Assembly (NCBI GenBank): GCA_046292345.1
Contig: JBKBRC010000028.1
Span: 1-35,846 of the forward strand
DNA: 35,846 nt
Source: JBKBRC01 sp046292345
Lineage (GTDB): Bacteria; Bacteroidota; Rhodothermia; Rhodothermales; Rubricoccaceae
Direction of reading: 5' to 3'
The notes under the pieces were generated by a model, which made no database searches, had not been told where the DNA came from, and was given only the letters and a program-made list of their open reading frames with translations. Below are positions 1-7,417 of the stretch, in pieces. Position numbers and translations under genes: made by a program. Each line of letters opens with the position of its first letter. Position 1 is the first letter of the stretch.

Positions 1-760
1 CTCTTCCCCGCGCAGGCGGGGATGATCCCACTAAGCAAAGTAGTGAAGGCCCCCCCCTCCGCTCTTCCCCGCGCAGGCGGGGATGATCCGACGGCGAGGT
101 AGGACCGGCGCGGGAGAGCGGTCTCTTCCCCGCGCAGGCGGGGATGATCCGATTGCCCCCGCAGCACGTCGGCGTTATAGCGCCTCTTCCCCGCGCAGGC
201 GGGGATGATCCCAACCCTACCATGAGTCAGCCCTTCCCGTCTTTCTCTTCCCCGCGCAGGCGGGGATGATCCTGTTTCACTACGCCCTTCCCTGTGCGTC
301 CGCCGCTCTTCCCCGCGCAGGCGGGGATGATCCGCACGGCTATCATGATTAACCAGTTTGTCCGCGCTCTTCCCCGCGCAGGCGGGGATGATCCGACCGT
401 CACCGCGGACGCCGAGCCTTTTCACCGCTCTTCCCCGCGCAGGCGGGGATGATCCGGGGAGAAAAACGCTGGTTTTTGCCCGATCGATCTCTTCCCCGCG
501 CAGGCGGGGATGATCCTCGACAGAGGGCGGTACCGGGGTAAGCGTCTCACTCTTCCCCGCGCAGGCGGGGATGATCCGAGCGGCCCTGCACGCCTACCGC
601 GCGTGGCATGCTCTTCCCCGCGCAGGCGGGGATGATCCGTAGGCTAGCTGCGAGGGAGCAGGTCAGGAGGTCTCTTCCCCGCGCAGGCGGGGATGATCCC
701 CCGTACATCGTTGGTCCGGGGCGGTACAAGCCCTCTTCCCCGCGCAGGCGGGGACGATCC
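1..760 (+). CRISPR. Type I-E-like CRISPR array, 13 repeats and 12 spacers, truncated at left edge
   Basis: A 28-base repeat beginning CTCTTCCCCGCG and ending GCGGGGATGATCC recurs every 61 bases, starting at 1, 62, 123, 184, 245, 306, 367, 428, 489, 550, 611, 672 and 733. All 12 spacers are exactly 33 bases and differ from one another. The CCCCGCG/GCGGGG arms make the repeat palindromic, and the repeat resembles type I-E repeats in the same orientation (the 28+33 period equals the 29+32 of E. coli). The last repeat (733-760) has T to C at 755, the usual mark of the leader-distal end, so the leader and transcription start should lie left of base 1 with the array read on the plus strand. No cas gene is in the window; the type call rests on repeat and spacer form only. 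Confidence 0.97.
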
Positions 761-841
761 CGGCGACCCCGCGCGACTGGAGAATCGACGACGGCAGCCA
801 CCGCCGGGAGGTAGATTGCCTCACGCTCCGATTGCTACGCC

Positions 842-1105
842 ATGGACCCCGGACTCCACGTCAAGCAGGCCATCAACCACCTCAACAAGGTCCTCGCCTA
901 CTACCCCTACGTGGCCGAGGACGGCCGTGCCGTCGTCGCGCTCACGCCCGAGGACTGGGGCGTCGTCGCCGACGCGCTCTTCCGCATGGACACCCCGCGG
1001 GAGGTGTTTCCGGAAGCCATCCGTGACTACCGCGTCTCCGACGATGGCCAGGCGATCGTGCTCGCCACCGCCGATGGCACCGAGGTCTTCATCGAGGCCG
1101 GCTGA
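842..1105 (+). CDS. Small protein of unknown function next to the CRISPR array (87 aa)
   Basis: I do not recognise the family. The frame encodes an 87-residue, mildly acidic, soluble-looking protein with no signal peptide, membrane segment or cysteine motif. Its composition is protein-like (balanced hydrophobics, LTPEDWGVVADALF near the middle), unlike the Arg/Pro/Ala-rich shadow frames around it. It starts with ATG 82 bases after the last CRISPR repeat and ends just before a perfect 10-bp hairpin shared with the convergent apaG gene, which supports a real gene end here. No Shine-Dalgarno sequence precedes the start, as for other genes in this window. A link to CRISPR function is possible only by position; nothing in the protein shows it. 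Confidence 0.6.
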   Translation: MDPGLHVKQAINHLNKVLAYYPYVAEDGRAVVALTPEDWGVVADALFRMDTPREVFPEAIRDYRVSDDGQAIVLATADGTEVFIEAG

Positions 1106-1108
1106 TCC

Positions 1109-1143
1109 AGACGGAGAGGTGCCCCGGCGGCCGCTCTCCGTCT
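1109..1143. terminator. Symmetrical hairpin between convergent genes, candidate bidirectional terminator
   Basis: AGACGGAGAG (1109-1118) pairs perfectly with CTCTCCGTCT (1134-1143), with a 15-base loop. It sits 3 bases after the stop of the small plus-strand gene and 19 bases beyond the stop of apaG on the minus strand. There is no clear T-tract on either side, so intrinsic termination is inferred from position and stem strength. Confidence 0.55.
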
Positions 1144-1162
1144 CCCACCGGCTCCGGACGCC

Positions 1163-1555
1163 TCAGTTGGCCCGGGCGCGCAGCGCGAAGCGCGGGATCG
1201 CCGCCCGGAAGCGCGACCCGTTGGCACGCTCCATCAGATAGCTGCCCTCCATGTAGCCCGCCATCGTTCGGAGCACGCAGTACGAGTGGTACGTGTGCGC
1301 CCCCCCCGGCGGGATGACCGGCTGCCGCCCCACGACCCCGTCGCCCTCGATCTCCTCCGTCTGCCCGTCGGCATCGGTGATGAGCCAGCGGCGACGGAGC
1401 AGTTGCACCTCGTCGGCACCGCGGTTTTCGATGCGGATGAAGTAAGCGAATACGAAGCGCCGGGCGAGCGCGTCGGACTTTTCGTCGAGGTAGACCGGGC
1501 GCACGGACACGCTGACGGCCTCGGTGATGGCATCGAAGGAAAGCATGAGAGGCAT
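1163..1555 (-). CDS. apaG: ApaG family protein
   Basis: The protein (130 aa from this start) matches the ApaG fold throughout: an N-terminal strand VSVRPVYL, then YFIRIENRGADEVQLLRRRW, ITDADGQTEEIEGDGVVGRQP, a PGGAHTYHSYC stretch and the terminal MEGSYLM plus FRAAIPRFAL. ApaG is a small beta-sandwich (fibronectin III-like) cytosolic protein; in enterobacteria it is linked to cobalt resistance and Ap4A, but its biochemical role is unsettled. The longest frame begins at 1624; the internal ATG at 1555 (or 1546) fits the usual ApaG N-terminus, and the first 23 residues of the longer form look non-native. It lies downstream of the BtpA-like gene on the same strand but is separated from it by about 225 bases holding a GC-rich tandem repeat. 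Confidence 0.93.
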   Translation of the reverse strand: MPLMLSFDAITEAVSVSVRPVYLDEKSDALARRFVFAYFIRIENRGADEVQLLRRRWLITDADGQTEEIEGDGVVGRQPVIPPGGAHTYHSYCVLRTMAGYMEGSYLMERANGSRFRAAIPRFALRARAN

Positions 1556-1675
1556 CGGAGATGGGCAACGCTGAGACGCAGGGAACGGGGGCAGGTTCGT
1601 CCAGACAGGCCTCCGTCTCTGCACGCAGATCGGGCAGACACGTCATCATCCCACTTTTCATGGCCGCGCCGTAGG

Positions 1676-1717
1676 CCGGCCTCCTTCGGCCGGCCTCCTT
1701 CGGCCGGCCTCCTTCGG
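1676..1717. repeat. Three perfect tandem copies of a 14-bp GC-rich unit
   Basis: CCGGCCTCCTTCGG is repeated at 1676-1689, 1690-1703 and 1704-1717. Each CCGGCC can pair with the following GGCCGG across a TCCTTC loop, so the stretch can form alternative 6-bp hairpins in RNA of either strand. It lies between the BtpA-like gene and apaG (both on the minus strand) and may end or attenuate transcription from the former; no T-tract is seen. The rest of the 1556-1781 gap shows no other clear feature. Confidence 0.85.
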
Positions 1718-1781
1718 CCAGCTTCCGCCCGGCCGGCGCTGTGCCCTCCCGGGCCCCGGCTCCGAGGCGCTCCCGGGACGT

Positions 1782-2567
1782 CTACTGGCGCACCTCCTGC
1801 CCGCGCGCGTACTCGACGGCGCCGATGAGCTGCCGCACGCGGCGCTCGCAGACAGGCGCACGCCAGTAGCCGCCCTCCTTGAACCCGCTCCCGATCACGA
1901 AGCCGTCTGCCCGGTCCACGTAGTCCTCGAAGTTGGACACCGTGATGCCGCCGCCGATGAAGACCGGCCCGCGCGCCCGCGCGCACGCCGTTTCGATGTC
2001 GTCCTCGTCGGGCGCCTGCCCCGGCCCGCGCGGGAGCACGACGATCCCGTCCGCGCCGGCTTCTTCGAGGGCCGCGATGTGCGTCGGGACGTCCATGCCT
2101 GGGCGCGGGCGCAGGTCGCCGAACAGCCGCACGTCGTCGGCGCCGAGCGCGGCCCGGTAGCGGAGCAGCGCGCCCGGCCCGGCGGGGTCTTCCGTCCAGC
2201 GGTCCACGCGGACGAACGCCAGGCCCGCCGCGTGCGCGACGGCCAGCGCGACGCGGTTGCCGCCCTCGAGCACGCGCACGCCGATGGGCAGCCGCCCGGC
2301 ATGCCGCCGCACCTCGACGGCCACCCGCGTCATGTAAGCGGTCACTTCGGGGCCCATGGCCTGCTCCGAGAGCGCCGGGGCGTCGTGCGTGTTCTCGATC
2401 TGGAGCCCGTCCACCCCGAGGTCGATCAGCAGGCGCGCCTCGGCCACGGCGCGGTCTACAGCGCAGCGCACCGGACGGCCGCCGTTCACGCCGGGCGTCG
2501 GGCCGACGTGGACGACGGCCACGACCGGCTTCGGGCGGCGGAACAGGAACGAACGGGTCGCAAACAT
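1782..2567 (-). CDS. BtpA/SgcQ family protein
   Basis: The 261-residue protein is a TIM-barrel-like BtpA family member. It has the N-terminal PKPVVAVVHVGPTPG strand and loop, GVDGLQIENTHDAP, PIGVRVLEGG near the middle and a C-terminal GPVFIGGGITVSNFEDYV followed by ADGFVIGSGFKEGG, which resembles a phosphate-binding end of such barrels. BtpA was first described as needed for photosystem I in cyanobacteria, but the family is wide in non-phototrophs and its enzyme activity there is unknown. The start at 2567 (MFATRSF) is chosen because it directly precedes the conserved strand; the open frame continues far upstream into the divergent korA gene, which is a shadow. The gene is divergent from korA with about 230 bases between starts. 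Confidence 0.88.
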   Translation of the reverse strand: MFATRSFLFRRPKPVVAVVHVGPTPGVNGGRPVRCAVDRAVAEARLLIDLGVDGLQIENTHDAPALSEQAMGPEVTAYMTRVAVEVRRHAGRLPIGVRVLEGGNRVALAVAHAAGLAFVRVDRWTEDPAGPGALLRYRAALGADDVRLFGDLRPRPGMDVPTHIAALEEAGADGIVVLPRGPGQAPDEDDIETACARARGPVFIGGGITVSNFEDYVDRADGFVIGSGFKEGGYWRAPVCERRVRQLIGAVEYARGQEVRQ

Positions 2568-2717
2568 GGGAGGCGGCGCGGCGGCCTCGCGAGGCGCTCG
2601 TGACACACCGCTGGCACCGGTCGGTTCCGTGAAACCCCTCCGTGGCCCGTCCCGAGCGGCCGGGGCAGGGCGAGTTAATTCGCTGCGAACGGGCCGTTCG
2701 GGGCCGAGCGGCCCGCC

Positions 2718-2725
2718 TACATTCG
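2718..2725 (+). promoter_or_regulatory. Candidate -7 promoter box for korAB
   Basis: TACATTCG resembles the Bacteroidetes -7 consensus TAnnTTTG. It lies 45-75 bases upstream of the two possible korA starts, in the 232-bp gap between the divergent btpA-like and korA genes. A TTCG at 2696-2699, about 20 bases upstream, could serve as the distal element. No other gene-like feature is seen in that gap. Confidence 0.45.
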
Positions 2726-2799
2726 TCCTGTGCGCGAATCCGCGCCCGCGGCGCTGCGTTGGCGCCCCGATGCCCTCCCTCCCGCGCTTTCCGCCGCCC

Positions 2800-4725
2800 A
2801 TGCGCGACGCCTCCGCCCCCCGCCCCGTCACCGACGTCACGGTGCTCTTCGCCGGCGACTCGGGCGACGGCATGCAGGTCACGGGCAGCCAGTTCACGCT
2901 CGCCACGGCGCACGCCCGCAACGACCTCGCCACGCTGCCCGACTTCCCGGCCGAGATCCGCGCGCCGGCCGGCACCACGTACGGCGTCTCGGGCTTCCAG
3001 CTCCACTTCGGCGCGCACGCCGTCCACACGCCCGGCGACGAGGTGGACCTGCTCGTGGCCATGAACCCGGCCGCGCTCCGCGTGAACCTCCACCGCGTGC
3101 GTCCGGGCGGGACGATCCTCGTCAACGCCAACAGCTTCGCCCGGCGCGACCTTGAGCTGGCCGGCTACGACCGCAACCCGCTCGAGGACGGGTCGCTGGC
3201 CGCCTACGAGGTCTACCCGGTCGAGCTGACGCGCCTGACGCGCGAGGCTCTCGCCGACTTCGGCCTCTCGACCAAGGAGACCGACCGCGCCAAGAACATG
3301 TTCGCGCTCGGGCTGGCGCTCTGGATGTACACGCGCCCCATCGAGCCGGCGCGCGCCTGGCTGCGGGCCCGCTTCGCGGCCCGCCCCGAGATCCGCGACG
3401 CCAACCTGCGCGCGCTCGACAAGGGCTACCACTACGGCGACATCACCGAGGCGTTCGCGGCCCGCTACGAGGTGGCGCCGGCGGCGCTCCCGCCGGGCAC
3501 GTACCGCGCCGTTCAGGGCAACGAGGCGCTCGCGCTCGGGCTCGTTGCGGCGAGCGTGCGCGCCGGGCTCCCGCTCTTCTACGGCTCGTACCCCATCACG
3601 CCGGCCTCCGATCTGCTGCACGCGCTCAGCCGCCACAAGGCCTTCGGCGTGCGCACGTTCCAGGCCGAGGACGAGATCGCGGCCATCGGCGCGGCCATCG
3701 GCGCGGCCTTCGGCGGGAGCCTGGGCGTGACGGCCACCTCCGGGCCGGGCATGGTGCTCAAGGCCGAGTTCATGGGCCTGGCCACGATGACCGAGCTCCC
3801 CCTCGTCGTCATCGACGTGCAGCGGGCCGGCCCCTCGACGGGCATGCCGACCAAAACCGAGCAGTCGGACCTGCTGATGGCGCTCTTCGGGCGGCACGGC
3901 GAAGCGCCCACGCCCGTTCTGGCGGCGCGCACGCCGGGCGACTGCTTCGAGGCCGCCTTCGAGGCGTGCCGCGTGGCGCTGGCCTACATGACGCCTGTCG
4001 TGCTGCTCTCCGACGGCTACCTCGGCAACGGCGCCGAACCGTGGCGCGTGCCAGACGTGGAGGCGCTCCCGACGCTGCCCTCGCGCCTGGCCTCGCCCGA
4101 GGATGCCCCGCGTGACGAGAATGGCCAGTTCCTGCCCTACGCGCGCGACCCCGAGACGCTCGCGCGCGGCTGGGCGCGTCCGGGCACGGCCGGCCTCGAG
4201 CACCGCATCGGCGGCCTCGAGAAGGACGCCCGCACCGGCGCCGTCTCCTACGACCCGGCCAACCACCAGCAGATGACCGAGACGCGCGCGGCCAAGATCG
4301 CCGGCATCGCGCGCGCGCTCCCGCCGGCCGAGGTGGAGGGCGACGCGGCCGAGGACGGCCAGGGCGACGTGCTGCTCGTCGGCTGGGGCTCCACGTACGG
4401 CGCCATCCGCCTGGCCGTGGAACGCCTGCGCGCGCGCGGCGTGCGCGCCGGGCACCTGCACCTGCGCTGGCTCAACCCTTTCCCCGAAGGTCTCGCCGAG
4501 GCGCTCGGCCGCTACCGCCGCGTGCTCGTGCCGGAGCTCAACCACGGGCAGCTCGTGCGCCTGCTGCGCGAGCGCTTCCTCGTGCCGGCCGAGAGCCTGC
4601 CCAAGGTGCAGGGGCTGCCCTTCAAGGCGCGCGAGATCGAGGCGGCTGTGCTTGCCGGCCTGCCGCACCTCGCCGGCGATTCCGAGGCCGACCCGGCCCC
4701 GGCCGAAGAGGCCCCGTCGGCCTGA
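2800..4725 (+). CDS. korA: 2-oxoacid:ferredoxin oxidoreductase, fused gamma/alpha subunit (likely 2-oxoglutarate)
   Basis: The 641-residue protein joins a gamma domain (residues about 10-190, beginning VLFAGDSGDGMQVTG) to the alpha pyrimidine-binding domain (from about residue 237), with the family motif YPITP and the FQAEDEIAAIGAAIGAA and TSGPGMVLK stretches. With KorB it oxidatively decarboxylates a 2-oxoacid with coenzyme A, passing electrons to ferredoxin in the cytosol. The fused form followed by a short beta subunit is typical of two-subunit 2-oxoglutarate ferredoxin oxidoreductases, though substrate choice cannot be read from the sequence. An alternative ATG at 2770 would add 10 residues; 2800 is preferred because it sits close to the conserved first strand. 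KorB follows after 20 bases, so the two form an operon. Confidence 0.93.
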   Translation: MRDASAPRPVTDVTVLFAGDSGDGMQVTGSQFTLATAHARNDLATLPDFPAEIRAPAGTTYGVSGFQLHFGAHAVHTPGDEVDLLVAMNPAALRVNLHRVRPGGTILVNANSFARRDLELAGYDRNPLEDGSLAAYEVYPVELTRLTREALADFGLSTKETDRAKNMFALGLALWMYTRPIEPARAWLRARFAARPEIRDANLRALDKGYHYGDITEAFAARYEVAPAALPPGTYRAVQGNEALALGLVAASVRAGLPLFYGSYPITPASDLLHALSRHKAFGVRTFQAEDEIAAIGAAIGAAFGGSLGVTATSGPGMVLKAEFMGLATMTELPLVVIDVQRAGPSTGMPTKTEQSDLLMALFGRHGEAPTPVLAARTPGDCFEAAFEACRVALAYMTPVVLLSDGYLGNGAEPWRVPDVEALPTLPSRLASPEDAPRDENGQFLPYARDPETLARGWARPGTAGLEHRIGGLEKDARTGAVSYDPANHQQMTETRAAKIAGIARALPPAEVEGDAAEDGQGDVLLVGWGSTYGAIRLAVERLRARGVRAGHLHLRWLNPFPEGLAEALGRYRRVLVPELNHGQLVRLLRERFLVPAESLPKVQGLPFKAREIEAAVLAGLPHLAGDSEADPAPAEEAPSA

Positions 4726-4745
4726 ACTCCTTTCCGCGTGACGTC

Positions 4746-5903
4746 ATGAGCGACGAGAAGCCCCGCAAGCCGCGCCGTCCGGCTGCCCTCCCCCCCCCGG
4801 CCAAGCCGCCCGCCCGGCCGCCCGGCGCGGCGCGCCCGGCGGTGCCGCCGCGCGCGCGCCTCGTCGACACCCCCGCCGGCGATGGCGACGCGCTCGGCCT
4901 GCCGGTGCTCACCAAGCAGGATTTCACCTCCGGCGCCGACGTCCGCTGGTGCCCCGGCTGCGGCGACTATGCCGTGCTCGCCGCCGTACAGCGCACCCTG
5001 CCCGAGCTCGCCACGCGGCGCGAGCACGTCGTGTTCATCTCCGGCATCGGCTGCTCGAGCCGCTTCCCGTACTACATGAACACGTACGGCTTCCACACCA
5101 TCCACGGGCGCGCGCCGGCCGTGGCGACGGGCCTCAAGGCGAGCCGCCCCGAGCTCGACGTGTGGATCATCACGGGCGACGGCGACGCGCTCTCCATCGG
5201 CGCCGGGCACACGGCGCACCTGCTCCGCCGCAACCTCGACACGCAGGTGCTGCTCTTCAACAACCAGATCTACGGCCTCACGAAGGGGCAGTACAGCCCC
5301 ACGTCCGAGACGGGCAAGGTCACCAAGAGCACCCCCTACGGCTCCATCGACCACCCCTTCAACCCGGCCGCGCTCGCGCTCGGCGCCGACGGCACCTTCA
5401 TCGCCCGCACGCTCGACCGCGACCCCAAGCACATGCAGCAGATGCTCCGCGAGGCGCACGCGCACCGGGGCACGGCCTTCGTCGAGATCTACCAGAACTG
5501 CAACATCTTCAACGACGGCGCCTTCTTTGCCTTCACCGAGCGGGAGACGAAGCCGCTCAGCACGCTCTTCGCCGAGCACGGGCAGCCGCTGCTCTACGAC
5601 GGCGGCGCGCGCGGCCTGCGCCTTGACGGCCTCACGCTCCGCGCCGTCCACCTCGAGGCCGACGGCCTCTCGCCCGACGACTGCCTCCTCCACGACGCGA
5701 CCGACAAGACGCTCGCCTCGATCCTGATCCAGCAGACGTTCTGGAACCCGGAGATGCCCCGCCCCTTCGGCGTGCTCTACCGCGAGCAGCGGCCCACCTA
5801 CGACGCGCTCCTCAACGCGCAGCTTGAGGAGGTCACGGCGCGCAAGGGCCCGGGCGACCTGGCCGAACTCCTGCACGCGGGCGAGTCCTGGACGATCGCG
5901 TGA
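4746..5903 (+). CDS. korB: 2-oxoacid:ferredoxin oxidoreductase, beta subunit
   Basis: The 385-residue protein is the thiamine diphosphate and iron-sulfur subunit. The four cysteines expected to hold the [4Fe-4S] cluster are all present: CPGCG (C69, C72), GIGCSS (C103) and QNCNIFND (C252). The thiamine diphosphate/Mg site is GDGD near residue 145 followed by NNQIYGLTKGQYSPT. The first 45 or so residues are an unusual Pro/Ala/Arg-rich tail that looks disordered and lies outside the conserved domain; the ATG at 4746 is kept because no other in-frame ATG lies before the domain. It is cotranscribed with korA. Downstream, a G+C-rich stretch and a 14-bp tandem repeat separate it from the convergent lipoprotein gene. 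Confidence 0.94.
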   Translation: MSDEKPRKPRRPAALPPPAKPPARPPGAARPAVPPRARLVDTPAGDGDALGLPVLTKQDFTSGADVRWCPGCGDYAVLAAVQRTLPELATRREHVVFISGIGCSSRFPYYMNTYGFHTIHGRAPAVATGLKASRPELDVWIITGDGDALSIGAGHTAHLLRRNLDTQVLLFNNQIYGLTKGQYSPTSETGKVTKSTPYGSIDHPFNPAALALGADGTFIARTLDRDPKHMQQMLREAHAHRGTAFVEIYQNCNIFNDGAFFAFTERETKPLSTLFAEHGQPLLYDGGARGLRLDGLTLRAVHLEADGLSPDDCLLHDATDKTLASILIQQTFWNPEMPRPFGVLYREQRPTYDALLNAQLEEVTARKGPGDLAELLHAGESWTIA

Positions 5904-5931
5904 CGCGCCGCTGCGGGCGCGCCCGGGGCCT

Positions 5932-5954
5932 GGCCGCGTGCGGCGCGCACGGCC
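5932..5954. terminator. Weak hairpin after korB
   Basis: CGTGCG (5937-5942) and CGCACG (5946-5951) form a tight stem with a 3-base loop, extended by GGC/GCC with a two-base bulge. It is 28 bases after the korB stop, between convergent genes. There is no T-tract, so the call as a terminator is tentative. Confidence 0.3.
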
Positions 5955-5961
5955 TGTCGCC

Positions 5962-6045
5962 CGACGTCCGCCACTCGACGTCCGCCACTCGAAGTCCGTC
6001 GCTCGAAGTCCGCCACTCGACGTCCGTCACTCGAAGTCCGTGTTC
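5962..6045. repeat. 14-bp tandem repeat, six imperfect copies, overlapping a gene's stop codon
   Basis: Units like CGACGTCCGCCACT or CGAAGTCCGCCACT start at 5962, 5976, 5990, 6004, 6018 and 6032. The first two are identical, the others differ by a few bases, and the last is only partly conserved. The two rightmost units overlap the 3' end of the minus-strand lipoprotein gene, including its stop codon at 6027-6029, and the array then runs leftward toward korB. Confidence 0.9.
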
Positions 6046-7379
6046 AGGCGGAAGCGCGAGATGCGGTTGTTGCCCGTGTCGGCCACGTAGACGATGCGCC
6101 GGAAGTAGGCCACGCCCTGGGGGTCGTTGAACTGGAGTGGCCCCGAGCCGCGCCCGCCGAACGAGACCTTGACCGGGCGCGGCGAGCGCGCGCCGGGCGG
6201 CGGCGCGACGCCCTCCACGCCCGAGCGGTTGAAGACGTAGAGCGAGTCGCGCGCGCCGTCGGTGACGAAGAGGTAGCCGGTCGCGTCGGCGGCGAGGGCC
6301 AGGCCGGTCGGGCGCGCGAAGCGGAAGTCGCCGTAGAGGAAGCCGTCGCCGGCGGTCCGCGCGGCGGCCACGTTGAGCTTCTCAGTGTCGACGCGGAACT
6401 CGACGCCGTCGCTCGTCTCGACGACGCGCACCGAGAGCACGGGGTAGCGCAGCGGCGCCGCGCCAGACGCGGGCGCCTGCGCGATCACGAAGTCCTCGGT
6501 GCGCGCGAACGCAGCCCGCTGCGGCGGCCCCACGTACGTCGCCACGGCGCTCGGGTATACGGCCGAGAGCAGGCTCGGGATGGTCGGGCTGAGCGCGCGC
6601 GCGAACTGGACGTACTCGCCCGCGGGCGAGAACACGAGGAAGGCGTTGAAGGGGCTGAACGTCTGGTTGGGCCGTCCCGAGGCGGCGTCGTTGACGGGCC
6701 CCGAGCGCGTCACGTAGAGGCGGTTGTCGTAGAGCGTGGCCACGCCGGTGAAGCGGGCGTCCTCGTCCGAGAAGACCTGCCCGCCGGCACCCTGGTACGT
6801 GCCCGGCCGCTCGAAGCGCGTAAAGCGGCGGCTGCCGTCCGAGAACGGGTGCCAGAGGATGCTGCGCAGCACGGGGTTGCCCGTCGTCAGGCCCGAGATG
6901 CGGTACACGACCGGCAGGTCGCAGCGCTCGGGCTGCCCGGCATAGCGCCGGCACGAGGCGCCCTGCACGACCGTGTCGCGCCGCGCGGCGACGTAGACGT
7001 CCAGGCGACGGTCCTGCACGATGGCCGTGATGCCGCGCAGCGGCTGCGCGGGCTGCCCGGGCCAGCCGATCTCGGTCAGCGCCGCCTGCGGGCGCCCGGC
7101 CAGGTCGAGCACGTGGAGACCGCGCGCGTCGGCGACGTAGAGCAGTTCGTCGAAGCCCACGTAGACGTCCGAGGGCCGGTCGAACGTGCCGAGCGTGGAC
7201 TCGGTGTAGAACGGCGTCAGCGGCACGTAGCCGACGTTGTCGAAGAGGGTCGGATCGACCTGTCCCTCGCGGAAGATCTCGTCCGTGACGGGGTCTTGCT
7301 TGGCGCCGAAGAGCGCGTCGCAGCCGGCCAGCAGCGGGGCGGCGAGCAGAGCGAGGGCGGGCAGGAGCAGGCGGGTCAT
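6027..7379 (-). CDS. NHL-repeat beta-propeller lipoprotein
   Basis: The 450-residue protein starts with a lipoprotein signal, MTRLLLPALALLAAPLLAGC, with the lipobox LLAGC placing the lipidated cysteine at residue 20. The rest is a repeated beta-propeller: blades such as DVYVGFDELLYVADARGLHVLDL, FARPTGLALAADATGYLFVTD and FNDPQGVAYFRRIVYVADTGNNRI carry the NHL/6-bladed pattern. It is probably anchored in an outer membrane leaflet and may act as a binding or scaffold protein; no catalytic residues are evident. It is the last of six tightly spaced minus-strand genes, 38 bases after the PorV-like gene. Its C-terminus (NTDFE) is encoded by the start of a 14-bp tandem repeat. The partner or ligand is not readable from the sequence. 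Confidence 0.88.
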   Translation of the reverse strand: MTRLLLPALALLAAPLLAGCDALFGAKQDPVTDEIFREGQVDPTLFDNVGYVPLTPFYTESTLGTFDRPSDVYVGFDELLYVADARGLHVLDLAGRPQAALTEIGWPGQPAQPLRGITAIVQDRRLDVYVAARRDTVVQGASCRRYAGQPERCDLPVVYRISGLTTGNPVLRSILWHPFSDGSRRFTRFERPGTYQGAGGQVFSDEDARFTGVATLYDNRLYVTRSGPVNDAASGRPNQTFSPFNAFLVFSPAGEYVQFARALSPTIPSLLSAVYPSAVATYVGPPQRAAFARTEDFVIAQAPASGAAPLRYPVLSVRVVETSDGVEFRVDTEKLNVAAARTAGDGFLYGDFRFARPTGLALAADATGYLFVTDGARDSLYVFNRSGVEGVAPPPGARSPRPVKVSFGGRGSGPLQFNDPQGVAYFRRIVYVADTGNNRISRFRLNTDFE

Positions 7380-7417
7380 CGCGGGAGAGGCCGGGAAGCA
7401 GGGACCAGAGGGGCGGC

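Noticed and set aside
547..801. Minus-strand and plus-strand open frames across the CRISPR array (products with repeated PRLRGEE or PRAGGDD)
   Set aside because: They are translations of the CRISPR repeats, a common annotation error.
733..841. CRISPR leader on the right side of the array
   Set aside because: The degenerate repeat is on this side, the flank is not AT-rich, and repeat orientation matches type I-E arrays read left to right.
1234..4668. 1144-codon minus-strand open frame
   Set aside because: Antisense shadow of korA and parts of others; Arg/Ala/His-rich composition with no domain, opposite a clear oxidoreductase gene.
1782..5903. BtpA-like gene plus ferredoxin-linked KorAB as evidence for phototrophy
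   Set aside because: BtpA-family and KorAB genes are widespread in non-phototrophs; no reaction-centre or pigment gene is present.
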